Shown: positions 43,665 through 52,716 of the stretch, piece after piece
Layout: every line of letters begins with the position of its first letter
Numbering within the stretch: the first letter of the stretch is position 1
Source: CAIYTF01 sp963664845
GTDB taxonomy: Bacteria; Bacteroidota; Ignavibacteria; Ignavibacteriales; Ignavibacteriaceae
Assembly: GCA_963664845.1 (NCBI GenBank)
Contig: OY761615.1
Span: forward strand, 4,526,001 to 4,590,000
Length of the DNA stretch: 64,000 nt
Reading direction: 5' to 3'
Made by a program: the position numbers and the translations under genes
Notes under the pieces: model-generated
Told to the model about the DNA's origin: nothing
Databases searched by the model: none
Seen by the model: the letters and a program-made list of their open reading frames with translations, nothing else

Positions 43665-44329
43665 ATGATGAATAGTTTTTCGATAATTCTACGGCATTGA
43701 TATTCTGACTCCATCAAATTAATTCTGCGCATTTACCATTCATGCATGATTAGTGTACTCCCTCAAGCGTAAAGACCACTAATTCTCATATAAACTTTGA
43801 AAGCGAGGCTGGTTGTCATTTCCTGACAGAGTTCGCAGCAGGTAGATTCCGGTTTTCACGCATCTGCGTCAACTTAAAGAGATGATAGTTACCAATCGGT
43901 TAGCAGATTCAAATCCATTAATGGGTTTTGTTCGCCCCTGTTCAGGGACGGGGGGCTCTTCGGCAAGTTACCGCGGGCTTACGCTCCCGCTCCTCGAGAC
44001 GGGATGATGCAGTTATTCAAATGGAGCCCCTTCAGGGCATGAACAAATCACAATAATGCCAACTAATCATGCTGAGAGATACATATTGACCGTTGGAAGC
44101 ATAGTAGCCCAAATTTAAAGTTGATGCCTATTCGTTTTCACCAGTTGTTTCATATGCGTTTTCGCGCATTTGACCACAGGGGCCTAATTTGGACAGTTTG
44201 CACAACCATCTAAAAGAAATAAATAAACTATTGGCTACTCACTTCCTGATTTAGTACTTTTCGGGTTAGATATGTTCTTTTACCTGTGTCATCTGTTTAA
44301 ATTACTAACAAGTTTATTGGCAGTTAAGT
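43665..44329. other. intergenic region around element C
   Basis: 665 bases without a gene. Besides element C (43860-44133) it holds degenerate dRS3-like text (43840-43859) and, after 44142, AT-rich sequence with no recognisable promoter. Confidence 0.5.
43860..44133. mobile_element. MITE-like element C (274 bp) with perfect 8-bp target duplication
   Basis: The left end GCATCTGCGTCAACTTAA (43860-43877) matches the family terminal repeat at 16 of 18 positions. The right end reads TTAAAGTTGATGCCTATTC (44115-44133), its diverged inverse. GTTTTCAC stands directly on both sides (43852-43859 and 44134-44141). The left flank GTAGATTCCG-GTTTTCAC is half of an ATTCCC-N8-GGGAAT repeat, so the 8 bases are again the hairpin spacer. 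The interior is non-coding with GC-rich hairpins (CGCGGGCTTACGCTCCCGC near 43973). Confidence 0.65.
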
Positions 44330-44815
44330 ATGATACTCTACACTAATCCAAACGCTCCATCCTGCATCAGAGAAATCTGTAAATACCCATCTGAAGAAAC
44401 TATGAAAAGCGTTAAAGAAATTGCAGGCTCTGAAAAAGTTGTCTTTGGTGCCATCTGTCCTTGTGGTTCGGAGGTGTTTACGGTTGAAATTGAGGATGGG
44501 ATAGTTTATCTCGTTTGTGTGTTATGCGGATTCAGATTTATTATATTTGATCCGTATCGGCATGGGGTGAGTGCACTATCCCACACCCAAAAACGTGAGC
44601 AATCCTCGTTATATTTGGAGTATAAATGTTCGAAGTGTGGTAATACGGGAGTGAATATCAATATCGCACTCCGTTATCCACCTGATGCCGAACTAAAGGA
44701 ACTGAGTGAAAAGCTGAAGGAAAAAACGGAGGATTTATTTGTTTGGTATACTTTGGCGGTGCGATGTTCTGACTGCGGCAAAAGGGAAGTTATCCTGGAA
44801 ACTGATTGTTCCTGA
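44330..44815 (+). CDS. small protein with several zinc-ribbon CxxC knuckles
   Basis: 161 residues from ATG 44330; ATG 44402 is another possible start. Four Cys pairs occur: CPCG near 44, CVLCG near 64, CSKCG near 105 and CSDCG near 151, which would make two zinc ribbons joined by a charged helix (AELKELSEKLKEKTEDLF). I recognise no family. Zinc ribbons of this kind bind nucleic acids or proteins. It stands alone between a repeat-rich region and a lipoprotein gene. Confidence 0.6.
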   Translation: MILYTNPNAPSCIREICKYPSEETMKSVKEIAGSEKVVFGAICPCGSEVFTVEIEDGIVYLVCVLCGFRFIIFDPYRHGVSALSHTQKREQSSLYLEYKCSKCGNTGVNINIALRYPPDAELKELSEKLKEKTEDLFVWYTLAVRCSDCGKREVILETDCS

Positions 44816-44875
44816 CCGGTATTAAAATAATGGCCGCTTTTTTCGATAATTATGGAAAAATGAAGAGAAACCCAA

Positions 44876-45274
44876 ATGATCAGAATAGCTTTAGTGGCAT
44901 GTTTTTCAGTTTTGTTATGCTCATGTTCGACTATAATTAACAAGACGACCCAGGAAATTTCCATTAAATCGGAGCCAGGCAACGCCAAATTGAGCATCGA
45001 CGGCAAAAAATTTGGCACAACACCTCAGGTAGTCAATATCGACAGGGGAATGAATCATCTGGTGAAACTTGAACTGGCCGGATATGAGCCTTATGAGATC
45101 CAAATAACAACCGAGATGTCCTCCTGGGTATGGCTTAATGTATTTAACGGGTTTATTCCCGGGTTCGCCATCGATTATTTGAGCGGTTCAATGTATTGTC
45201 TGTTTCCAACAGATATTGCTGTGGCTTTGACTCCATTACCCGTTCCCGTTGTTGAACCACCAAAGAAACGATAA
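44876..45274 (+). CDS. PEGA-domain lipoprotein
   Basis: 132 residues. Signal with lipobox LLCSC, so a lipid-anchored surface or periplasmic protein. Residues about 25-80 form a PEGA-type domain (ISIKSEPGNAKLSIDGKKFGTTP, VKLELAGYEPYE). Two hydrophobic segments follow (WVWLNVFNGFIPGFAIDYL) and a Pro-rich end. PEGA proteins are thought to bind cell-surface polymers. Followed by a strong terminator. Confidence 0.75.
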   Translation: MIRIALVACFSVLLCSCSTIINKTTQEISIKSEPGNAKLSIDGKKFGTTPQVVNIDRGMNHLVKLELAGYEPYEIQITTEMSSWVWLNVFNGFIPGFAIDYLSGSMYCLFPTDIAVALTPLPVPVVEPPKKR

Positions 45275-45317
45275 GTGAGTGTTGGATCTTCTGACAGGAT
45301 TAATTTGACTAAGAGGT

Positions 45318-45346
45318 AAAACCGGCACCCATCGATGCCGGTTTTT
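45318..45346. terminator. rho-independent terminator (bidirectional)
   Basis: AAAACCGGCA (45318-45327) and TGCCGGTTTT (45336-45345) form a perfect 10-bp stem with A-runs and T-runs on either side. It lies between the convergent PEGA lipoprotein and adenine deaminase genes and can serve both. Confidence 0.85.
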
Positions 45347-45377
45347 ACTTGGGGAAATGGCTTGGGGGAAATATTAT

Positions 45378-46391
45378 TTATTTGTGACGGGCAACGTACT
45401 CGTCAACTCTCTTCAGCATACGGTCTTTGTCCTGATCGTTCAGGAAGCTGGCTTTAAATGAATTGGCTGCTATCAGATGTATGTCCTCTTTAGTCAATTC
45501 CAATGCCTCTGCAACTGCCGAATAATTCTCATTCATGTAGCCGCCAAAATAAGCCGGATCATCTGAGTTCACTGTTATCATCAAGCCTTTTTCAATCATC
45601 AGCTTCAACGGGTGTTCTTTGAGATCGGTGACCACTTTAAGTTTCAGGTTGGAAAGGGGGCACACCGTTAGTGGCATCGACAGTCTCGCAAGCTCCTCAA
45701 CCAATTTTTCATCATCCAGTGAGCGGTTGCCGTGATCGACACGGGTCACCTTGAGATGTTCCAAAGCTTCCCAAATATATTCTGCCGGACCTTCTTCGCC
45801 GGCGTGGGCCACGGTAACGAAACCAAGTTCAAGTGCGCGTGCAAATACTCTCTGGAACTTAGTTGGAGGATGCCCAAGCTCTGAAGAATCCAATCCAACG
45901 GCCGCAATCCATGCTTTAAAGGGCAGCGCCTCTTCAAGGGTTTTAAAAGCGGAATCTTCATCCAGATGCCGGAGGAAACTCATAATCAGTCGTGAAGAAA
46001 TATCATATTTTTCTTTTGCATCGGTTAGCGCTCTGAAAATTCCTTTAATAACTACTTCGAAATCAACGCCGCGGTCGGTGTGCGTTTGCGGGTCAAAGAA
46101 GATTTCGCAATGCAGGACATTTTGTGAATGGATTTTCTGGAGATAGGCCATGGTCAAATCATAGAAATCCTGTTCGTGAAGTAAAACGTTGGCGCCTTCA
46201 TAATAGATATCCAGAAATTCCTGAAGATTATTGAAGTTATATGCCTGTTTCAGCTCTTCGACGGAAGCAAATTTAAGCGGGATGCCGTTTCGTTTAGCTA
46301 TTTGAAACATTAGTTCAGGCTCAAATGTCCCTTCTATATGAAGATGCAATTCGGCTTTTGGAATGCCGTTAATAAATTGTTCTGTTACCAT
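45378..46391 (-). CDS. adenine deaminase (Aah1-type member of the adenosine deaminase family)
   Basis: 337 residues. Zinc hydrolase of the adenosine/AMP deaminase superfamily: HLHIEG (about 17-22) gives two metal histidines, HAGEEGP the third with the catalytic Glu, the VDHGNR loop and NSDDPAYFGG the last Asp pair. The stretches FNNLQEFLDIYYEGANVLLHEQDFY, FFDPQTHTDRG and GLDSSELGHPPTKFQRVF are those of the bacterial and yeast adenine deaminases (Pseudomonas PA0148 and Aah1), not of true adenosine deaminases. It would turn adenine into hypoxanthine in the cytosol. Often mis-annotated as add. Confidence 0.85.
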   Translation of the reverse strand: MVTEQFINGIPKAELHLHIEGTFEPELMFQIAKRNGIPLKFASVEELKQAYNFNNLQEFLDIYYEGANVLLHEQDFYDLTMAYLQKIHSQNVLHCEIFFDPQTHTDRGVDFEVVIKGIFRALTDAKEKYDISSRLIMSFLRHLDEDSAFKTLEEALPFKAWIAAVGLDSSELGHPPTKFQRVFARALELGFVTVAHAGEEGPAEYIWEALEHLKVTRVDHGNRSLDDEKLVEELARLSMPLTVCPLSNLKLKVVTDLKEHPLKLMIEKGLMITVNSDDPAYFGGYMNENYSAVAEALELTKEDIHLIAANSFKASFLNDQDKDRMLKRVDEYVARHK

Positions 46392-46784
46392 AGTATTTTC
46401 CGTGTGCGTCCTTGTGAAAATAAAATTAAACTGCCCTCAAAAATGGACTCGAAAAATAGCAAATTTTTCCGAACTGACAGCACGGATTTTTGGAATGGGG
46501 CGGAGCCGCAAGGATGTTAACTTATTAGGCATCGGACCTCGACCAGATCATTGAGGAGTCATCGAGAAGTGTCTCATTCCGTGCACGTTGCAATCTCAGC
46601 ACCTACCCGGGGTAACTTGCTTGGTTAAACGGTGAGATTGCTTCTCACGCGCAAGAATGCGGGATCACATAGATAAATCAAGTCTGTTAAGTTGACACAA
46701 TTGGGGACTGAGGGAGGGCGACCCTGGGAAATGAGAAGCGTGTTCTCATTTCCTCTGGTTGATGCTATTCAATCGGGATGATCT
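46392..46784. other. intergenic region between deaminase and efflux operon
   Basis: About 390 bases with no gene. It holds a solo MITE-type end (GTTAAGTTGACACAATTG, 46686-46703; compare element D), a weak possible partner at 46509-46526, and the 11-bp hairpin at 46727-46753. Confidence 0.45.
46727..46753 (-). terminator. hairpin after the efflux operon
   Basis: GGAAATGAGAA (46727-46737) and TTCTCATTTCC (46743-46753), perfect 11-bp arms, 31 bases past the TolC stop. No U-run, so termination is only possible, not assured. Confidence 0.45.
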
Positions 46785-48071
46785 CTATTTCAGCGTTCCC
46801 ATTGCACGCTGCAGCCGGACGTGAGCCACCTGATAATCATAGAGCGATTGTATATAAAGTACTTCGGCGTTAAAAAAAGATACCCGAGCATCGGTTACTT
46901 CGACCGGTGAACCGACTTCCTGTTTGTATCTGGCCTCTGCAAGCTTCAGGGTTTCGGTGGCCTGGGTAAGTAAAGACTTGCTGGCCTCAATTTTACCCTG
47001 GGCGAGTTTCAAATTGTAATATTGTTGTCTTACATCCAAAGTAATGGATTGCTGTGTAAGGTCAAGCTGGGATTCGGCTATCTTTACATTAGTTTTGGCC
47101 TGATCAATGCCTGCATCCAAACCAAATCCCTGGAAGAGCGGAACCGAAAGCGTTAATCCGATATTCCATGAATCCAGAAATTTTTGATCGTAATCGAAAC
47201 TGCGATAAAAATAACCACCAGACGCGCTGAGCGTTGGAAAACCGGCAGCCCAAGCATTGGTGACCAGTGAATTTCCCGCATCGATTCGAAGTTTACCCGC
47301 CAACAATTCCGGACGGTTATTCATTGCATTTTCGAGTGCGGCAGCTTCATTTATGGTGTCCTGTTTAGACTCCAGGATATCGCTGTAATAAACCTTCCCG
47401 TCATCATGGAGTTTCTGATTTATTGTGTTCTCCAACTGCAGTTTGCTGATCTGAACATTGTTTTCTGCATTCAACAGGTTCACCTTTGCATTTTCGACAT
47501 CAGTGCTTGCCTTGAGAACGTCAAATTGAGGTGTTTTGCCCACGTTGAAAAATGCTTTGGATTGTTCAAGATGTGCTTGCGCTTGTTGCAGTACATCCGC
47601 GCTGGCTTCCCTCAGCCGTTTTGCTTCAAGATACTGGAAATATGCCTGATACGTATTGGCTACTATTGTTTCCCGCAACGAAAGCAAGTCCTGTGATGAA
47701 GCACTCTGCAAATCGGAGGCTGCGGAGATTTTACTGAATGTTTTCCCGAAGTCGTATATCAGTTGCTGCCCCTGGACACCAACAGAGTAGTTATTATAGA
47801 ACGATGTTCTTGAAGTGGGACCACTGAAGAACGTTCCACCATTCCTGGTTACTCCGGATTGTATCGATAACTGAGGGAACAATGTCGACCGGGAAATGGT
47901 GGAAGAAGCCTCTGTAAGTTCCACTGCATTCCGTCCTAATTTGAGCGAAGTATTGTTTTTTAATGTAATCTCAACACATTTCTGCACCGTGAGAGTATCG
48001 ACCTGGGCGAAACCCACGACAGAAAGCATAAGAAATGAAATGACTGTTATTCTACAATTATTCAACTTCAT
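46785..48071 (-). CDS. TolC-family outer-membrane efflux protein
   Basis: 428 residues. Signal peptide MKLNNCRITVISFLMLSVVGFAQ. Two similar halves of long helices (LEQSKAFFNVGKTPQFDVLKASTDVENAKVNLLNAENN, and LKLAEARYKQEVGSPVEVTDARVSFFNAE) are the TolC/OEP fold. It overlaps the RND gene by 14 bases, so it is the outer-membrane channel of this tripartite pump. Last gene of the operon. Confidence 0.9.
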   Translation of the reverse strand: MKLNNCRITVISFLMLSVVGFAQVDTLTVQKCVEITLKNNTSLKLGRNAVELTEASSTISRSTLFPQLSIQSGVTRNGGTFFSGPTSRTSFYNNYSVGVQGQQLIYDFGKTFSKISAASDLQSASSQDLLSLRETIVANTYQAYFQYLEAKRLREASADVLQQAQAHLEQSKAFFNVGKTPQFDVLKASTDVENAKVNLLNAENNVQISKLQLENTINQKLHDDGKVYYSDILESKQDTINEAAALENAMNNRPELLAGKLRIDAGNSLVTNAWAAGFPTLSASGGYFYRSFDYDQKFLDSWNIGLTLSVPLFQGFGLDAGIDQAKTNVKIAESQLDLTQQSITLDVRQQYYNLKLAQGKIEASKSLLTQATETLKLAEARYKQEVGSPVEVTDARVSFFNAEVLYIQSLYDYQVAHVRLQRAMGTLK

Positions 48072-51000
48072 CTATCTTCTCTTCTTCCGGCATCTTAGAC
48101 CTGAAACGTTCTTCAAAAATTGTGTACAGCGTCGGTATAAAAAACAATGTAAGGAATGTTGATACAGATAGTCCGCCGATAACTGCAATGGCCAATGGAG
48201 ATTGTGATGATTCACCACCCATTCCAAGCGCGATTGGAATAAGTCCAAGTACGGTGGCCAATGTAGTCATGAGGATGGGGCGTAAACGTGTCCTTCCAGC
48301 GCGGGTAACGGCTTCATGCAGTTCAACACCGGATTTTCTTAGTTTGTTAGTATAGTCGACAAGGAGGATCCCATTGGAAACCACAATACCGATCATAACG
48401 ATCACACCTTCGAATGAGGTTACCGATAACGTGGTGTTTGTGAGGAACAAAGCCCAGATAACACCCACAATGCCCAGTGGCACGGTGAACATGATGATAA
48501 AAGGATCAACCAGCGATTGAAATTGTGACGCCATAACCATGTAAACAAGTGCTATAGCCAAAAGAAGTGCAAGCCCAAGATCACTGAACGTTTTCTTTTG
48601 CTGCTCAATATTACCACTTAGCTGCACCTGCAGTCCGGCAGGGACTATAATGCCAGCCAGTTTATCAGCGATATCTTTCGAAACACTGCCCAGATCGCGC
48701 CCGGTAACATTTCCTGTGACCTCGACAATTCTTTGCTGATATTTCCGGTCAATCTGAATTGGGGCTTTACCTAAGTTAACATCAATTATGTTGCTTAGTT
48801 TGACCAGTTTTCCCTGCGAGTTGGAGACGGTGAGGTTGCCAATATCGTCAATTTTCTGGCGGTCCAGTTCGGACAACCTGATTAAAATGTTGTACTGATT
48901 TCCGGTTCCGGGATCAGTGAAGACAGATCCAACAGATCCGCTAATAGCAGTAGTGATGGTGTTTGAAACCTGTTGAACATTTACACCGAGTGCCCCTGCT
49001 TTCTCACGATTGATGGAAACACGGAGTTCGGGTAAATTCAACTCACGTGTAATTTGGACATCGGTGGCTCCTGGCGTTGATTTAACCGCGTCTGCAATTT
49101 TTTGTGTAAGTTCATTAGCTGCTTCAAAATTCTGACCACTTACGATAACATCAATAGGAGCTGAAGACCCAAAATTGAGCAGGAACTTGAGGAATCCGCC
49201 CGTTGTAATGAAAACCTGTGCGCCGGAAAGCCGCATCAGTTTTGGACGCAGCGATTTTACAACATCGAAAACCGACCGTTTCCGGTCATCTGGCGGAACC
49301 AGTGTTACGCTGATGCTGGCGGCGTGACCACCGGAGTTTCCACCAAAGAAACTACCGCTCTTTGCTGAAGGCACGCCGATATCGGAAATAAGTGTCTGCA
49401 CTTCCGGAATATCTTTTTGAATTATCGATTCAACTTTTTTTACGAAAGTTTCTGTTTCTTCAATTCTTGTACCAACAGGAAGTTTAATACTTATCGAAAA
49501 TTGGCTTTCATCAGTATCAGGGAAAAACTCGGTTCCGACAAATTTGAAGAGAAGGAATGATAAGACAGAAAAACCTATCACGCCAAAAATGATGATGCGT
49601 CGGTGCCCCAGCGCAAAGATAAGCATTCTCTGATAATAGGCATCAAGACGATCCAATGCATCTCTTGATTTGATCTGCAACCGGTGTGACCATTTTGTGG
49701 ATTGGGTGTCGGCTTCACGTTCAGCGCTCAGATATTTGTAGCACATGAGTGGTGTAACGGTTCGGGAGACGAAGAATGAGGCGAACAATGCAACAGTGAT
49801 CGTAATGACCAGCGGAAGGAAGAGCAGCTTCGCAATTCCAGTGAGGAATATAACCGGAAGAAACACGATAACTGTTGTAAGCGTTGAAATGAAAATAGGG
49901 GCGGCAACTTCGCCGGCTGCGTCCAGAGTTGCCTGTAATTTTGTGAGTTTTTGATCTTTCATCATACCATAATGGCGGATGATAGCTTCCAACTCAACAA
50001 TTGAGTCATCAACAAGCCGCCCAATACCCAACGCCAATCCTCCAAACGTCATGATGTTCAATGTTGTTCCGCTGAAACGGAAAAAGATGAATGTCACCAG
50101 AATGGAAAGCGGAATTGCCAAAAAGATGATCATGGCGCTTTTGGCATTGCGGAGAAAGATGATAATGACCAGCATTGCCAGGAAAGCGCCCAACAGGGCC
50201 TCCTGTTTCAATCCGCTGATTGATTGTTTAATATACGTGCTTTGATCGCCGGCGAGAGAGGCTTTTACTGATGGTGGAACTTCACGAAGGTTTGTTAATG
50301 CTTTGACGACGCCATTAACAACATCAACGGTGTTTGCTCCGGAGGTCTTTTGCACTCTCAGGATCACGCCACCTTTCCCATTGTTCCGGATAATTTCTGT
50401 TTGTTCCTGAAAAGAATCCTCAACCAGAGCGACATCACGGATGCGGGTGACAGACCCATTCTCGCTCCTGATAACGATATTTCCCATGGGTTCAACAACA
50501 TTGAACTGACTCTCGGTACGCAGGGAGTAATCGAGCACACCGGTTTTAAGGTCACCTGAGGGGACGATCAGGTTGGAAGATGAAATAGTTTGGGTGATCT
50601 GAGCCAGCGTCAAATTGAGTGCTTCCAGACGGTTCCGGTCAACTTTGATATGGATTTCGCGAATACGACCACCAACAACTTGTGCAAAAGCCACTCCGGG
50701 GAGATGCTCAATCTGAGGCTCGATGACGTTATATGCGAGATCATACATTGCCCGTTCATCAAGATCGCCTTTGAGCGCAATGGTACAAACGGGAATATTG
50801 GTGATATCGAACCGCACAACCAATGGTGTTGATGCTGATGAAGGGAGTAGGTTTAACACCCGGTTCACCTTTTGAATCACATCAATCAGGCCAATATTGG
50901 TGCTTGCATCCCAGTTGAAATAGACCCGTATTTGGGAAACTCCTTCGCGCGTTGAGGACTGAACATAATTGACATCATTTGTTGAGCTGACTGACCGTTC

Positions 51001-51201
51001 GATTGGAACTGTTACCGTTTGTTCCATATCGATGGGGTTAGCGCCGTTATTAAATGTTATAACTGTTACAACAGGGATCTGAATGTTCGGCAGCATATCA
51101 ATGGGTAATTGAGTCACTGATACATAACCGAGCACGAAGACGGCTATCGCCATCATCAGAGTTGTTATGGGGTATTTAAGTGCTAATCGTGTTAACCACA
51201 T
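48058..51201 (-). CDS. RND-family efflux pump (hydrophobe/amphiphile type)
   Basis: 1047 residues, the usual length, with two sixfold membrane domains and two large periplasmic loops. The start LALKYPITTLMMAIAVFVLGYVSVTQLPIDMLP, DDSIVELEAI in TM4, and GVIVMIGIVVSNGILLVDYTN in TM11 are characteristic of the HAE1 group. Driven by proton flux, it expels drugs, bile-like compounds or lipids. The adaptor gene precedes it and the TolC gene overlaps it. Substrate cannot be told from sequence. Confidence 0.93.
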   Translation of the reverse strand: MWLTRLALKYPITTLMMAIAVFVLGYVSVTQLPIDMLPNIQIPVVTVITFNNGANPIDMEQTVTVPIERSVSSTNDVNYVQSSTREGVSQIRVYFNWDASTNIGLIDVIQKVNRVLNLLPSSASTPLVVRFDITNIPVCTIALKGDLDERAMYDLAYNVIEPQIEHLPGVAFAQVVGGRIREIHIKVDRNRLEALNLTLAQITQTISSSNLIVPSGDLKTGVLDYSLRTESQFNVVEPMGNIVIRSENGSVTRIRDVALVEDSFQEQTEIIRNNGKGGVILRVQKTSGANTVDVVNGVVKALTNLREVPPSVKASLAGDQSTYIKQSISGLKQEALLGAFLAMLVIIIFLRNAKSAMIIFLAIPLSILVTFIFFRFSGTTLNIMTFGGLALGIGRLVDDSIVELEAIIRHYGMMKDQKLTKLQATLDAAGEVAAPIFISTLTTVIVFLPVIFLTGIAKLLFLPLVITITVALFASFFVSRTVTPLMCYKYLSAEREADTQSTKWSHRLQIKSRDALDRLDAYYQRMLIFALGHRRIIIFGVIGFSVLSFLLFKFVGTEFFPDTDESQFSISIKLPVGTRIEETETFVKKVESIIQKDIPEVQTLISDIGVPSAKSGSFFGGNSGGHAASISVTLVPPDDRKRSVFDVVKSLRPKLMRLSGAQVFITTGGFLKFLLNFGSSAPIDVIVSGQNFEAANELTQKIADAVKSTPGATDVQITRELNLPELRVSINREKAGALGVNVQQVSNTITTAISGSVGSVFTDPGTGNQYNILIRLSELDRQKIDDIGNLTVSNSQGKLVKLSNIIDVNLGKAPIQIDRKYQQRIVEVTGNVTGRDLGSVSKDIADKLAGIIVPAGLQVQLSGNIEQQKKTFSDLGLALLLAIALVYMVMASQFQSLVDPFIIMFTVPLGIVGVIWALFLTNTTLSVTSFEGVIVMIGIVVSNGILLVDYTNKLRKSGVELHEAVTRAGRTRLRPILMTTLATVLGLIPIALGMGGESSQSPLAIAVIGGLSVSTFLTLFFIPTLYTIFEERFRSKMPEEEKIDEVE

Positions 51202-51202
51202 A

Positions 51203-52306
51203 TTACTTCGAAATCTTCACTTTCAGTTTATCTTTTATTAATGTCTGACCTGATACAATGACTTTATCTGATTCGGTCAGCCCTGAGAGAATTTCAACAT
51301 TGTTATTGTCGGTAATACCGCGTGTGATTGCTCTCTTAATCACTGTGGTATCGGGTTGGAGCAGAAAAACATAGTTCCCATTGTCATCATTCAGAATCAC
51401 CTGAGTAGGGAGCACCAGGGAATTGGGCTTCTTTTCAAGTACTAACTTAAAAGTTGCAAACATCCCTGGCTTGAGAGTCCTTGACGTATTCTCAATCTGC
51501 AATTCTACAGTCATCGTTCTCGTTGAAAGATCAACGGATTCACTGATTTTGGCGAGTTTGGCTTTGAAAGTCTGTCCCGGAAGAGCATCAGCCTTTACTT
51601 CGATATCCAGAATGTTTTTCAGCAGCGGCACGTCTCTTTCTGGCACGTTGAGGAGCGTTTTAAGTTTGTCGGTATTCATTATTACAAAGATTGTTGAGTT
51701 CACCGTAGCGCCACCAGTGGAAATATAGGTGCCTGCATCCAGCAGCCGTTTGGTAATGACACCGCTGAAAGGAGCCGTGACTTTGCAATAGCTTAATTGA
51801 GTTGCAGCGTTTTGATAATTTGCCGAAGCTGCATCCCGCTGAGCCTGTGAAGCTTCCATAGTAGTCTGTGAATTATCCAGATCCTGTTTCGCAATAAGGT
51901 TTTGTTCGAAAAGCGTTTTATTTCTTTCGTAACTGACTTTATTGTTTTTGTATGTTGCTTCTGCCTGAGCCAGGTTCGCCTTGGCCTGTTTGAGGTTTTG
52001 GGCATATATGGTGGTATCAATAAGAGCAATTATCTGGTTTTCCTTCACATTGCTGCCTATGTCAACGAATATTCTTTGGAGGTTGCCGCTTACCCTGGCG
52101 TAAATGGTGGCTTGTTGGACCGGAAGGATGTCGCCAGTTAAATATTCGCTTTTAGTGACATCCATTCGTTGGGCAGTGCCGGCAACAACAACCGGAACAG
52201 GGAGGCCCCGCTGTGTTTCCGTCGCATTTTTCATTTTTACATAAACGATGAATGCAATCAATATGATCACAATGACAGAACCAATTATTCTTTTATTTTT
52301 TAGCAT
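51203..52306 (-). CDS. RND periplasmic adaptor (membrane fusion protein)
   Basis: 367 residues with an N-terminal anchor (IIGSVIVIILIAFIVYV). The lipoyl-like halves (ATIYARVSGNLQRIFVDIGSNVKENQIIALID and YCKVTAPFSGVITKRLLDAGTYIS) flank an alpha-hairpin, and beta-barrel and membrane-proximal domains follow. First gene of the adaptor-pump-channel operon on the minus strand. Confidence 0.92.
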   Translation of the reverse strand: MLKNKRIIGSVIVIILIAFIVYVKMKNATETQRGLPVPVVVAGTAQRMDVTKSEYLTGDILPVQQATIYARVSGNLQRIFVDIGSNVKENQIIALIDTTIYAQNLKQAKANLAQAEATYKNNKVSYERNKTLFEQNLIAKQDLDNSQTTMEASQAQRDAASANYQNAATQLSYCKVTAPFSGVITKRLLDAGTYISTGGATVNSTIFVIMNTDKLKTLLNVPERDVPLLKNILDIEVKADALPGQTFKAKLAKISESVDLSTRTMTVELQIENTSRTLKPGMFATFKLVLEKKPNSLVLPTQVILNDDNGNYVFLLQPDTTVIKRAITRGITDNNNVEILSGLTESDKVIVSGQTLIKDKLKVKISK

Positions 52307-52716
52307 GATACGTTCCTTGAAAGCAGAACTTTAGTAAAGTAAATATTTGCGTAAATTCGATTATGAAACCGCTCATATACCATCGGCATTCAATTACCGA
52401 GTGACCCAAACGCTAAGACTTCGATGTATTGTAATGACCGAATCCTATTTGATAAAAAAATCGCACGGAGATGGTTGGCGTCGTATTCTTATGTTATAAC
52501 GTCTAAATTATTTGAGACAGTATATTCCACCATTGATCTTCCCTCAATATGGGTATATTCCGCCACACAATGTAATTTGACAATTGTAAGCTATATTTGG
52601 TTTAACGGTTAAAAAAATCAATTATTTTGCCAGGAATTATCAAGAAAACTACGATAAAACGCCATCTCAACCAACAGGAAAGATTGAATTATAGTTCAAA
52701 ATATCAGGGTTATCAT
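52307..52716. other. divergent intergenic region
   Basis: About 410 bases between the efflux operon and the oxidoreductase, which are divergent, so promoters for both must lie here. AT-rich; no inverted repeat, operator or gene I can support. A 62-codon frame (52424-52612) has no coding features. Confidence 0.4.

Noticed and set aside
44330..44402. Choice between two starts of the zinc-ribbon protein
   Set aside because: Neither has a clear ribosome site; the longer form was kept and the doubt noted.
46509..46703. A full D-type element in the deaminase-efflux spacer
   Set aside because: The right end matches element D at 16 of 18 bases, but the possible left end matches at only 13 and no target duplication is visible.
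52424..52612. 62-codon frame in the divergent spacer
   Set aside because: No coding features and it overlaps the expected promoter region.
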